Assembly: GCA_016778765.1 (NCBI GenBank)
Contig: JADHOV010000001.1
Span: 62,001 to 126,000, forward strand
Origin: Paracoccaceae bacterium
GTDB lineage: Bacteria; Pseudomonadota; Alphaproteobacteria; Rhodobacterales; Rhodobacteraceae
DNA length: 64,000 bases
Reading direction: 5' to 3'
Position 1 is the first letter of the stretch. Every line of letters begins with the position of its first letter. Below, piece after piece: positions 9,462-17,713 of the stretch. The translations under genes and the position numbers were made by a program. The notes beneath the pieces were generated by a model that was not told the origin of the DNA, ran no database searches, and saw only the letters and a program-made list of their open reading frames with translations.

Positions 9462-10331
9462 TTACACCGAAAAAGCTGACCGTGACGCAGGGATCAAGCG
9501 CTCAGCCTGCAGGCTGACCATCTGCGCCAATTGTGCCTCACCCGGACAAGAGGGTATCGACGAAATTGCCCCGCCCAATATGTCTTTCAGGCGTTTTGAA
9601 GCGCCCTCAACACCCAACTCTGCGACCGCGTTCGGGCGGCCATGCAGATCATCTTGGCCTGCGGGTTTGCCCAATGCCTCGGTGTCGCAAAGCACATCGC
9701 GCAAATCATCGGCAACCTGGAAGGCTTCGCCAATCCGCGCGCCAAGCTCATACCAAGGCTCGGCCTCTTGGCCCGCAGCCACTGCGCCCATTTGCGTCGC
9801 TGCAACAAATAATGCACCAGTTTTGCTTCGGTGATAAGCGGCCAGATCAATCCGGCTTTCGCTTTCCCAGCCTTGCCCGGCACAAATGCCATTGGGCATG
9901 CCCGTTTGCTTGGCCAAAATTTCCACCAAATTGATCGCCCGCAGCGGATCGTTATGTTTTTGCCGGGCCAAAATTTCGAAGGCCAGTACGATCAAACTAT
10001 CGCCGGCTAATACCGCTAAAGGCTCTGAAAACTCTTTATGAACCGTCGGCTTTCCACGACGCAAATCCGCATCATCAAAACATGGCAGATCATCGTGGAT
10101 CAAACTTGCACAATGGATCAATTCAAGCCCCGCAGCCGCGGCATCGCTTATCTCGGGGCGATCATCTCCACAGGCCATAGCGACCGAAAGTAGGATCGTT
10201 GGCCTGATTCGAGCCCCCCCTGGGAATAACGCAAAATCAAGCGCATGCGCGAGCTTACGCGGGGCAGAGCTTGCCTGGCTAAGCTTCACCGCCGCCGTCA
10301 GTGCCGCCTCTATACGCGTTTTAGGGCCCAT
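9462..10331 (-). CDS. crtE: Geranylgeranyl diphosphate synthase
   Basis: Makes GGPP for carotenoids and for the bacteriochlorophyll tail. 289 residues from ATG 10331 (MGPKTRIEAALTAAVKL), preceded by AAAAGGAACC. An in-frame ATG at 10403 would run through both PpsR operators and add an unfamily-like leader. Both Asp-rich motifs of trans-prenyltransferases are present: DDLPCFDDADLRRG, and the second aspartate-rich motif in QVADDLRD. Divergent from crtD over a 92-nt shared promoter with two PpsR sites. Confidence 0.95.
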   Translation of the reverse strand: MGPKTRIEAALTAAVKLSQASSAPRKLAHALDFALFPGGARIRPTILLSVAMACGDDRPEISDAAAAGLELIHCASLIHDDLPCFDDADLRRGKPTVHKEFSEPLAVLAGDSLIVLAFEILARQKHNDPLRAINLVEILAKQTGMPNGICAGQGWESESRIDLAAYHRSKTGALFVAATQMGAVAAGQEAEPWYELGARIGEAFQVADDLRDVLCDTEALGKPAGQDDLHGRPNAVAELGVEGASKRLKDILGGAISSIPSCPGEAQLAQMVSLQAERLIPASRSAFSV

Positions 10332-10352
10332 TATGGTTCCTTTTTGCCATAT

Positions 10353-10370
10353 TGTCTCATTTAGTTGACA
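10353..10370. promoter_or_regulatory. PpsR operator 1 between crtE and crtD
   Basis: Exact TGT-N12-ACA palindrome in the divergent crtE-crtD promoter; its right end is a TTGACA that could serve as a plus-strand -35. It lies 24 bp from the second site, so the two can be bound on one DNA face with small twist. Confidence 0.87.
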
Positions 10371-10376
10371 TATTGG

Positions 10377-10394
10377 TGTAAATGATACTGGACA
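10377..10394. promoter_or_regulatory. PpsR operator 2 between crtE and crtD
   Basis: Second exact TGT-N12-ACA palindrome, 30 bp before the chosen crtD start and 46 bp from the crtE start. The paired arrangement resembles that at bchC and is expected to repress both divergent genes. Confidence 0.87.
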
Positions 10395-10423
10395 GTTTGG
10401 CATTCAGAGTCAACAATTGCTTT

Positions 10424-12016
10424 ATGAACCTGTCAGTGATTTCAAAACGGACCAAAGGCGAAGTGATCGTAATTGGCGCTGGTATTGCCGGTTTGGCCGC
10501 TTCGCTACGCTTGGCGCATCAGGGATTTTCGGTCACTGTCCTTGAACGCCATGCGGGCCCGGGTGGTAAAATGCGTGGTTTATCAAGCGTGGCAGGGCCG
10601 ATAGATGCCGGCCCTACCGTTTTGACCATGCGGCCAGTCTTCGAAGATCTGTTTCGCTCTGTCGGAGAGCAAATTGAAGATCATCTGACATTGGTTCGAC
10701 AAAAAATTCTGGCGCGACATTGGTGGCCAGATGGCAGTTCGCTCGATTTATTTGATGATTATGAAGCCTCTCAAGAGGCCATCTATGAATTTGCGGGGCT
10801 GAAAGCTTTTGGCGAATTTCAAGAATTTTTTAAGCGCACGCAACGGCTCTTTACGGCTTTTGACACCCCAATGATGCGCGCGGCGCAGCCCAACCAAGCC
10901 GAAATTATAAAATCGGTTATGAAAAGGCCCTCTTTGATAAGCGATATGGCCCCTTGGCACAGCCTATCACAAATGCTTGAGAAGCAATTCAGCGATCCGC
11001 GCTTGGCGCAATTATTTGGCCGCTATGCGACCTATGTTGGCGGATCGCCTTATGCCGCCCCCAGCTTGCTATCTTTGATTTGGCAGGCCGAAGCAAATGG
11101 CGTTTGGGCGGTTAAGGGCGGCATGCATAAACTGGCAAAGAAGCTGGTAGAGCTGAGCGAAAACCGCAGCGCCATTTTTCATTATAACAGCCATGTCAGC
11201 CGGATTTTGACAGAGAATGAAAAAGTGATCGGCGTGACGTTGGAGAATGGCGAAAACATCAGCGCGGATGCGGTTGTGTTTAATGGCGATCCCCGCGCAT
11301 TGGCCACGGGCGCGATGGGCCCAGACTGCCAGAAAATTGCCCCTCAAACGCTGAAAGACAAGCGCAGCTTTTCGGCCCGCGTCTGGAGCTTTGCGGCGCA
11401 GGTAACCGGCCCTGATCTGATTCATCACAACGTATTCTTTGGGCAGAATTCAAAATCTGAATTTGACGATCTTGCCGAAGGTCAAATGCCCGTTGATCCA
11501 ACGATCTACATCTGCGCCCAAGATCGTGGCCAGAACGCCCCCTATCCCAAAACAGAGCGCTTTGAGATCATTCTAAATGCGGCCCCTGTTTACGGGGCAC
11601 AAACGCTGGAGAAGGAGTTTGAAACATGTCGGACACGCACTTTCGACACGCTGGGCAGGTTCGGGCTGGCCTTCTCGCCGCTTCCAAAAGAAGAGGCGCT
11701 GACAACACCAGCGGATTTCGCCAGCATGTTCCCAGCCTCGGACGGCTCGCTTTACGGGCAGAGCCCACATGGTCTGACGGCAGCCTTCCGGAGGCCAAGA
11801 GCACGAACGCAGATTCAGGGTCTGTATCTGGCCGGGGGCGGAGCCCATCCGGGGGCGGGGGTGCCGATGGCAACCCTCTCCGCACGGCACGCGGCCGAGG
11901 CGATCATCAAAGACCTAACTTCAACATCATCGTCCCCCCAAACGGATATGCATGGTGGTATATCGACGGAGTCGATCGAACTGCGCAGCGCGCGGTTTCA
12001 GTCATCGGATTCATAG
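10424..12016 (+). CDS. crtD: Hydroxyneurosporene/methoxyneurosporene desaturase
   Basis: FAD-dependent C3,4-desaturation of hydroxy- or methoxy-neurosporene. 530 residues from ATG 10424 (MNLSVISKRTKG); ATG 10382 lies inside the second PpsR operator and is unlikely. N-terminal dinucleotide fold VIVIGAGIAGLAASLRL, then DAGPTVLTMRPVF, and a C-terminal FAD segment LYLAGGGAHPGAGVPMATL. No clear Shine-Dalgarno is visible. Family similarity ends near AAEAII (about 11912). The remaining 30-odd residues are read over the start of crtC in another frame and are probably forced by that overlap. Confidence 0.94.
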   Translation: MNLSVISKRTKGEVIVIGAGIAGLAASLRLAHQGFSVTVLERHAGPGGKMRGLSSVAGPIDAGPTVLTMRPVFEDLFRSVGEQIEDHLTLVRQKILARHWWPDGSSLDLFDDYEASQEAIYEFAGLKAFGEFQEFFKRTQRLFTAFDTPMMRAAQPNQAEIIKSVMKRPSLISDMAPWHSLSQMLEKQFSDPRLAQLFGRYATYVGGSPYAAPSLLSLIWQAEANGVWAVKGGMHKLAKKLVELSENRSAIFHYNSHVSRILTENEKVIGVTLENGENISADAVVFNGDPRALATGAMGPDCQKIAPQTLKDKRSFSARVWSFAAQVTGPDLIHHNVFFGQNSKSEFDDLAEGQMPVDPTIYICAQDRGQNAPYPKTERFEIILNAAPVYGAQTLEKEFETCRTRTFDTLGRFGLAFSPLPKEEALTTPADFASMFPASDGSLYGQSPHGLTAAFRRPRARTQIQGLYLAGGGAHPGAGVPMATLSARHAAEAIIKDLTSTSSSPQTDMHGGISTESIELRSARFQSSDS

Positions 12017-12843
12017 GCTCGGTTTTTTCGCCTTGGTATCGTTGGTCGGGTCGTAAAGACCCTGAAAACAACGTCTGCATCAATGTCGCGACCTATGGCC
12101 CAGGCGGGCGCTTCACGATGACCGACCGAGGGCGCAGTGCTTTGCGGCAAAGCGAAGATCGTTTCGAAGTGGGACCTTCAAGCCTGCGCTGGGAAGCGGG
12201 CAAATTAATCATCGAGATTGATGAAATCAGTGGTCCACCGATTATTTCACGCGTGCGCGGACGCATCACGCTCACGCCCAGCGCGATCACCGATCAAGAA
12301 TTGGCGCTCACACGCGATGGCGCGCATATATGGCGGCCATTTGCGCCCACCGCGCATATTAAAGTCGACCTGAACGGAGAGGGTTGGCAATGGGATGGCC
12401 ATGGATATTTCGATGCCAATTTCGGCACGCGCGCTTTGGAAGAAGATTTTTCATATTGGACATGGGGCCGGTTTCCAACCCAGCAAGGCAGCACCTGCTT
12501 TTACGATGCCACCCGTTTGGATGGCAGCGCGTTAGAGCAAGCGGTCACGTTTAACCGCGAGGGCGCGCTGGTCGACACGCCGATGCCCCCCAAAGCGCGC
12601 TTGCCGCGCAGCCTTTGGGCGGTTGCCCGCGAAACCCGTGCAGATGCAGGATACCAGCCCAAACAAGTCAAAAACATGCTGGATGCTCCATTTTACAGCC
12701 GCTCAGCGGTGAAAACCAAAATCAACGGCATGGAAACGGTGGGCGTGCATGAGGCTTTGGATTTGGTTCGCTTCCGAAGTCCGCTGATCAAACCTATGTT
12801 GGCGGTGCGGGTTCCCCGCCGCGCTAATTGGAAATTTGATTAA
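11926..12843 (+). CDS. crtC: Hydroxyneurosporene synthase (carotenoid 1,2-hydratase), start unresolved
   Basis: Adds water across the C1,2 bond of neurosporene/lycopene ends. Recognised by GYAWWYIDGV, FIGSVFSPWYRWSG, ATYGPGGRFTMTDRG, GYFDANFGTRALE and SLWAVARETRADAG. The conserved frame runs upstream to at least 11926 and overlaps the 3' end of crtD in the -1 frame. No ATG, GTG or TTG occurs in frame between the far-upstream ATG 11626 (deep in crtD) and ATG 12118. Starting at 12118 would delete the WWYIDGV and SPWYRWSG region. The coordinate given is the first of two ATC codons and marks the visible conserved region only; initiation by a non-AUG codon or by frameshift is possible. The 3' end overlaps tspO by 20 nt, tail to tail. 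Confidence 0.9.
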   Translation: MIVPPNGYAWWYIDGVDRTAQRAVSVIGFIGSVFSPWYRWSGRKDPENNVCINVATYGPGGRFTMTDRGRSALRQSEDRFEVGPSSLRWEAGKLIIEIDEISGPPIISRVRGRITLTPSAITDQELALTRDGAHIWRPFAPTAHIKVDLNGEGWQWDGHGYFDANFGTRALEEDFSYWTWGRFPTQQGSTCFYDATRLDGSALEQAVTFNREGALVDTPMPPKARLPRSLWAVARETRADAGYQPKQVKNMLDAPFYSRSAVKTKINGMETVGVHEALDLVRFRSPLIKPMLAVRVPRRANWKFD

Positions 12844-13309
12844 GACTGATCGGGCGTTGCTTCGGATTCAGGTTTAAAACGCTTGCATTCAACGCTCCAG
12901 CCACGCTAACCCAAAGCAAATAGGGAACGAACAACAGCCCAGAGAGCGTATCAACCTGCCAAAGTGATATCAAACAGGCCGCCACTGAAAGCCAAAGGCC
13001 GATCAACACGATCAACCCCAAGCGCAAATTCCTTAGACCAAAGAACACGGGCGTCCACAGCGCATTCAAGGCAATCTGCAAGCTCCAAAATGCCATGGCT
13101 AATCCGTTTTCTGGCAAGCCCGCAACGCGCGCACCGGCCACCGACATGCATAAATACAAGCTCGTCCATGCCACCGGGAACAGCCAATTGGGGGGCGTCC
13201 ATCTGGGTTTGTTCAATTGTTGGTACCAAGCACCGGGGGGAAACAAGCCCCCGGTTGCGCCAGCCGCAAAACACGCGACCAAAAAGATTAAAAACATTAT
13301 CCAATCCAT
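12824..13309 (-). CDS. tspO: TspO/MBR family tryptophan-rich sensory protein
   Basis: Outer-membrane-associated five-helix protein (also called CrtK) that binds porphyrins and modulates pigment gene expression in Rhodobacter. 161 residues with five hydrophobic helices. The signatures FPPGAWYQQLNKPRWTPPNW, NALWTPVFFG and WVSVAGALN are typical. It sits 24 nt downstream of crtB in crtIB-tspO and converges on crtC. The direct effect on PpsR-controlled genes is known from relatives and not shown here. Confidence 0.95.
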   Translation of the reverse strand: MDWIMFLIFLVACFAAGATGGLFPPGAWYQQLNKPRWTPPNWLFPVAWTSLYLCMSVAGARVAGLPENGLAMAFWSLQIALNALWTPVFFGLRNLRLGLIVLIGLWLSVAACLISLWQVDTLSGLLFVPYLLWVSVAGALNASVLNLNPKQRPISLNQISN

Positions 13310-13333
13310 CTCTGGGTCTCTCGTGTAAAGGGT

Positions 13334-14356
13334 TTAACGGATCAAACTGCTGTTTTTGGCGATATCGCCTTCGCGCAATTGCTGCATTGCCAGCACGATT
13401 TTATCGCTCCAATCGCGCTTGCCAGACGCTTGCTCTGCCGCAGCATCGACCAAAAATTGCACTTCTGGTAAGGGTTTGGCGTAAAGCACCGCCGATTGCG
13501 GCATCGCAATGCTGACCCCAGTGCTTAAGATTGAGCGCGCCAACCAACCCAGTTTCTGCAACTTATTCGTATGCGCACGCTGCGTGATTGTCTCATAGCC
13601 AAGCGCTTGAACTTCACTGCCAATTCCCGCGTAAATATAACGTGCGGCATAGATACCCGTGCGTGATCCCAAGGGTAATTTGCTGATGCCCGCCTCCGAA
13701 CGGTAATAAAGCCGATTGCTTTCCATCAAAAGGCGCCGCACCATTTGCCGCACCGCTTTGGTGGGGCGCGGATTGTCAAAAAACGCATCAACCTCAAGAC
13801 CGGCCTCTTGCATCCAATCCAGCGGCAGGTAAATCCGCCGCTCTAACGCATCTTCGCCCACGTCACGGGCGATGTTGGTCAGCTGCATGGCAACCCCCAG
13901 ATCACACGCCCGCGCCAACGCGTTTGGTTCGCGGATTTTCATCAAAACGCACATCATTGCGCCAACCGCTGACGCCACGCGGGCCGAATAAGAAATCACA
14001 TCCGACAGACTGTGATAGCGCTTATCCATTGCATCCCAAGCCAACCCTTCCAGCAGGGCTTCGGGCAAGGCACGCGGCATGTTGAAATCTGCTACCATCT
14101 GGGCAAAAGCACGGTCCATTGGCGTGTTTCGGGGCCGCCCCGCATAGGCCGCATCCATCCGCTCTTCCAAGGCCAGAACAGCCGGTGCTTTATCGGCCTG
14201 CAAATCCACCTCATCATCAGCCAGGCGGCAAAACGCATAAAGCGCCAAAGCCGGGTCGCGGACCTTTTTGGGCAAAACTTTAGAAGCTGCGTGAAAGGAT
14301 AACGAGCCATGCCGAATCGCTTCTTCGCAATATGCAAGATCTTTGGGATCAATCAT
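13334..14356 (-). CDS. crtB: Phytoene synthase
   Basis: Joins two GGPP to phytoene, the first committed carotenoid step. 340 residues. The two Asp-rich motifs are LADDEVD (about residue 45) and NIARDVGEDALERRIYLPLDW (about 165-185). It overlaps crtI by 8 nt, which suggests translational coupling. Length and motifs are normal. Confidence 0.97.
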   Translation of the reverse strand: MIDPKDLAYCEEAIRHGSLSFHAASKVLPKKVRDPALALYAFCRLADDEVDLQADKAPAVLALEERMDAAYAGRPRNTPMDRAFAQMVADFNMPRALPEALLEGLAWDAMDKRYHSLSDVISYSARVASAVGAMMCVLMKIREPNALARACDLGVAMQLTNIARDVGEDALERRIYLPLDWMQEAGLEVDAFFDNPRPTKAVRQMVRRLLMESNRLYYRSEAGISKLPLGSRTGIYAARYIYAGIGSEVQALGYETITQRAHTNKLQKLGWLARSILSTGVSIAMPQSAVLYAKPLPEVQFLVDAAAEQASGKRDWSDKIVLAMQQLREGDIAKNSSLIR

Positions 14357-15908
14357 GATAAGCCTTCCAATGCTGCGCCTCTGGAACCAAATGATTTAGT
14401 ACTTCTGATGAGGTAACCACGCTGGGAAGCCCCGCACCCGGATGCGTGCCGGCCCCCACCAAAAACAATCCGTGGATTTCTTCGCTGATATTATGCGGGC
14501 GGAACCAAGCCGATTGAAAAATCCGCGGCTCTAGCGAAAACCCTGCGCCATGCGGGCTGAGATAGCGGCTTTGAAAGGTTTCAGGGGTAAAAATTTCAGA
14601 AGCTGAGAGATCATCGGCAAAGCCCGGCAATAGCTGGCTATGCAACACATCTTCCACTTTCTGCCGATACGGCGCGCAGGCCTTTTGCCAATCCACCGGA
14701 TCCGAGCCCACCAGATTGGGCACAGGCGATAAGGCGTAAAACGTATCATTACCGGGCGGCGCAACGCTTGGATCCGTGACGGAGGGACGGTGCAAATAGA
14801 TCGACATATCATCGGCCAAGTGCCGCTTTTGAAAAATATCCTTCAGCAAACCGCGATATCGAGGGCCATTTAATATCGTATGATGCCCCACATCAGCCCA
14901 TTTATCCGCGGTGCCCTTGGTGCCGAAATACCAAACAAACAGCCCCATCGACCAGCGCGCGCGGCGCAGCCGCACAGGCGTCCAGCGGCGCTTTTCTATG
15001 CCGCGCAACAAGTGATCATAAGTGTGGCCCGGATCCGCATTTGACACCACAATATCCGCTGTGATGACATCGCCAGATTTGGTGCGCACGCCCCGCACAA
15101 CCTTCTGCTTGCAAAGGATCTCTTCAATCTCTTCACCCAGCCGAATACACCCACCCTGATCTTCAATCACTTGCCCCATCGCATCAGCGATCGCCTGCAC
15201 CCCACCCATCGCGTAGTGAACCCCGAAGGCTTTTTCCAAATATGAAACAAGAATATACATCGAGGTCACATTCACCGGATCACCGCCGATAAACAAAGGG
15301 TGGAAGGATAAGGCCATGCGCAATTTTGGATCCCGAACCCGCTTGGCGGCATGGGCATAGACGGATTGATCGGCCCGAAGGGCGGCAAAGCCTGGCAATT
15401 CCTTGATCAAATCCCATAGCCGGTTCATCGGCTTGCGGCCCATCCCCTCAAAGCCAAAGTGATAGCGGGCTTCACTGTCTTTCAAAAACTTTTGATAGCC
15501 CTTCACGTCATTGGGAAATAACCGCGTAACTTCAGCCAGCATTTTAGCTTCATCTTGACGCACTTGGAAGCTGCTGCCATCGGGCCAGCGTATCTCATAA
15601 AATGGGTCGACAGGGCGCAGATCGACCTCATCCTCAAAAACCCGCCCGCAATCAGCCCAAAGATCACGAAACACATTAGGGACGGTCACGATGGTGGGCC
15701 CCAGATCAAAGCGATGGCCATTTTGCGTGATCGAAGATCCGCGCCCCCCCAGCCGATCCAGCCTGTCCAAAACGGTTACCCGATAGCCTTTGGCCCCCAG
15801 GCGCATAGCCGCGCTTAACCCGCCCAGCCCAGCGCCGATAACAACGGCGCGCGGGGCGGTGCTTTGCTCGGCCGCAACCAGAAGCTTAGGATCGACAGTT
15901 GTCATCAT
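14349..15908 (-). CDS. crtI: Phytoene desaturase
   Basis: FAD-dependent desaturase that takes phytoene to neurosporene/lycopene. 519 residues from ATG 15908 (MMTTVDPKLL); the second ATG at 15905 is equally possible. An ATG at 16043 would read through the whole promoter and part of crtA and is rejected. N-terminal AVVIGAGLGGLSAAMRL, RGSSITQNGHRFDLGPTIVT, C-terminal LFLVGAGTHPGAGLPSV. No Shine-Dalgarno precedes the ATG. The predicted -10 ends 6 nt before it, so the message may be leaderless. Confidence 0.96.
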   Translation of the reverse strand: MMTTVDPKLLVAAEQSTAPRAVVIGAGLGGLSAAMRLGAKGYRVTVLDRLDRLGGRGSSITQNGHRFDLGPTIVTVPNVFRDLWADCGRVFEDEVDLRPVDPFYEIRWPDGSSFQVRQDEAKMLAEVTRLFPNDVKGYQKFLKDSEARYHFGFEGMGRKPMNRLWDLIKELPGFAALRADQSVYAHAAKRVRDPKLRMALSFHPLFIGGDPVNVTSMYILVSYLEKAFGVHYAMGGVQAIADAMGQVIEDQGGCIRLGEEIEEILCKQKVVRGVRTKSGDVITADIVVSNADPGHTYDHLLRGIEKRRWTPVRLRRARWSMGLFVWYFGTKGTADKWADVGHHTILNGPRYRGLLKDIFQKRHLADDMSIYLHRPSVTDPSVAPPGNDTFYALSPVPNLVGSDPVDWQKACAPYRQKVEDVLHSQLLPGFADDLSASEIFTPETFQSRYLSPHGAGFSLEPRIFQSAWFRPHNISEEIHGLFLVGAGTHPGAGLPSVVTSSEVLNHLVPEAQHWKAYHD

Positions 15909-15914
15909 TTTCGT

Positions 15915-15943
15915 ACAGTACAACTGTCTAGTTTGATTTACAA
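15915..15943 (-). promoter_or_regulatory. Predicted crtI promoter (leaderless type)
   Basis: Minus strand: TTGTAA (15943-15938), 17-nt spacer, TACTGT (15920-15915), then ACGAAA and the crtI ATG at 15908. Transcription would begin at or next to the start codon. The -35 and most of the spacer are covered by the PpsR palindrome at 15925-15942. Confidence 0.6.
15925..15942. promoter_or_regulatory. PpsR operator between crtI and crtA
   Basis: Single exact TGT-N12-ACA palindrome in the 99-nt divergent region. It overlaps the predicted -35 of crtI and lies over the predicted -35 of crtA (TTGATT, 15933-15938, 16 nt before TATGAT 15955-15960), so one repressor could control both directions. Confidence 0.86.
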
Positions 15944-15960
15944 CTAAAGCTTGATATGAT
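15933..15960 (+). promoter_or_regulatory. Predicted crtA-bchIDO promoter
   Basis: Plus strand TTGATT (15933-15938), 16-nt spacer, TATGAT (15955-15960). The start of transcription would fall near 15967, about 40 nt before the proposed ATT start of crtA. The -35 lies inside the PpsR palindrome. Confidence 0.55.
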
Positions 15961-16007
15961 TTTATATCCGAATAAGCATTCTGACTTAGCCGCAGAAAGG
16001 GAAGAAC

Positions 16008-16712
16008 ATTCAAGCCGTTACGCTCAGCTTCTTCAGATTCCAATCAACGCCTGCGCGCCTCTGGGCGTTCGCGATGATGGGCCTCGCACGGCTATCAATG
16101 CGGCGCTTGCGCGATGCCAGTTTTTGGAAACTTTGCGGGTCGGGCACGGGCGAAGGGTTTACCCCGAAACCCAATACCGCGGTTTATGCGATACTATGCG
16201 TTTGGCCCGATTTGCAAACGGCGCAAGCCAATATTGCGCGGGCCAGCATTTTTCAACGCTATCGCAAACGCTCTAGCGAAAGCTGGACGGTTTATCTGGG
16301 CCCGTCATCTGCGCGCGGCGCTTGGTCGGGCAAAACACCATTTTCCGCAGATCATACCGGCCAAGACGGGCCTATAGCGGCCTTGACGCGCGCCACGATC
16401 AAACCCCGCGTTGCGCTGCAATTTTGGGATCGGGTGCCCGATATCAGCAATGTCATCGGCCAAAATAACGATGTTTTGTTCAAAATTGGCATTGGTGAAG
16501 TACCATTTTTGCATCAAATTACTTTTTCAATTTGGCCCTCAACGCAAAGCATGGCGCAATTTGCGCGCCATGATGGCCCGCATGCCAAAGCGATCTCTGC
16601 AGTGCGCAAAGGGCTGTGGTTCAAAGAAGAGCTTTATGCCCGTTTCGCAATTTTAGACAGCCAAGGCTGCTGGATGGGCCAAGACCCCCTTAGAATGAAA
16701 GACACGCAATGA
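16008..16712 (+). CDS. crtA: Spheroidene monooxygenase, apparent ATT start
   Basis: Oxygen-dependent conversion of spheroidene to spheroidenone. 234 residues if begun at ATT 16008, which reads IQAVTLSFFRF and matches the family N-terminus MQAVTLSLFRF position by position. AAAGGG lies 6 nt upstream (15996-16001). The in-frame stop is at 15987-15989, and no ATG/GTG/TTG occurs until ATG 16074, which would remove the conserved first 22 residues. Core motifs are FWKLCGSGTGEGFTPKPNT, IAALTRATIKP and FKIGIGEVPFLHQ. The stop overlaps bchI as ATGA. Confidence 0.93.
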   Translation: MQAVTLSFFRFQSTPARLWAFAMMGLARLSMRRLRDASFWKLCGSGTGEGFTPKPNTAVYAILCVWPDLQTAQANIARASIFQRYRKRSSESWTVYLGPSSARGAWSGKTPFSADHTGQDGPIAALTRATIKPRVALQFWDRVPDISNVIGQNNDVLFKIGIGEVPFLHQITFSIWPSTQSMAQFARHDGPHAKAISAVRKGLWFKEELYARFAILDSQGCWMGQDPLRMKDTQ

Positions 16713-17713
16713 CTGACGCCTTCCCATTTGCCGCGATTGTCGGGCAGGACAATATGAAACTGGCAATGATTCTGACCGCGGTCGATCCCAAAATCGGCGG
16801 CGTTCTGGTCTTTGGGGATCGTGGCACCGGAAAATCCACCGCCGTGCGCGCACTAGCAGCCCTTTTGCCGCAAATCACCGCCATTAAGGGTTGCCCGATC
16901 AACGCAGAAACCAAAAAAGATGTCCCAGAATGGGCCGAATTAACCCGCTTTGAGCCGCATCAACGCGCAACCCCCGTGATCGATCTGCCGCTTGGCGTTT
17001 CAGAAGATCGGGTTACCGGCGCACTGGATATCGAACGCGCTCTCACGCAGGGCGAAAAAGCCTTTCAACCCGGGCTTTTGGCGCAAGCCAACCGCGGGTA
17101 TTTATATATTGATGAGGTAAATTTGCTGGAAGACCACATCGTCGATTTGTTGCTTGATGTCGCACAATCGGGCGAGAATCTGGTTGAGCGGGAAGGGCTT
17201 TCAATCCGGCATCCAGCACGATTCGTTCTGGTGGGATCGGGCAATCCAGAAGAGGGCGAATTGCGCCCACAACTGCTTGATCGCTTTGGCTTGTCGGTCG
17301 AAGTGACGTCGCCAAAAACCATCGAAGAACGCATTGCCGTAATCGAGCGCAGAGACGCGTTTGATCAAAATCAAAAACGCTTTCTCAGCAAATGGAAACC
17401 CCAAGAGCTGAACGTGCGCACAGCGATTATCGACGCGCGCGCCGCTTTGGCAAAAATCAAAAAAACCAAAGCTGTGCTGCGCGATTGTGCCGAATTATGT
17501 TTGGCGCTTGGTGCTGATGGCCTGCGCGGAGAATTAACCTTGCTGCGCGCCAGCCGTGCCTTGGCAGCTTATGAGGGGCAAACCAGCATCCAGCGCGCGC
17601 ATTTAAAAGCCGTGGCGCCTTTGGCCCTAAGCCACCGCTTGCGCCGTGATCCGTTGGATGAAGCCGGTTCGAGCGCCCGCGTTGCGCGCGTTGTCGAGGA
17701 TGTTCTGGGGTGA
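16709..17713 (+). CDS. bchI: Magnesium chelatase ATPase subunit I
   Basis: AAA+ motor of the Mg chelatase that inserts Mg into protoporphyrin IX with BchD and BchH. 334 residues. Walker A GDRGTGKST at residues 36-44, Walker B YLYIDEVNLL, sensor region LVGSGNPEEGELRPQLLDRFG. Translationally coupled on both sides: ATGA with crtA and GTGA with bchD. Confidence 0.97.
   Translation: MTDAFPFAAIVGQDNMKLAMILTAVDPKIGGVLVFGDRGTGKSTAVRALAALLPQITAIKGCPINAETKKDVPEWAELTRFEPHQRATPVIDLPLGVSEDRVTGALDIERALTQGEKAFQPGLLAQANRGYLYIDEVNLLEDHIVDLLLDVAQSGENLVEREGLSIRHPARFVLVGSGNPEEGELRPQLLDRFGLSVEVTSPKTIEERIAVIERRDAFDQNQKRFLSKWKPQELNVRTAIIDARAALAKIKKTKAVLRDCAELCLALGADGLRGELTLLRASRALAAYEGQTSIQRAHLKAVAPLALSHRLRRDPLDEAGSSARVARVVEDVLG

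Noticed and set aside
11626-11925. ATG 11626 as the crtC start (405 residues)
   Set aside because: The added 100 residues overlap conserved crtD coding in another frame, are low-complexity and do not resemble CrtC.
15956-16043. Longer crtI starting at ATG 16043
   Set aside because: It would read through the PpsR operator and the start of crtA and adds 45 residues absent from CrtI relatives.
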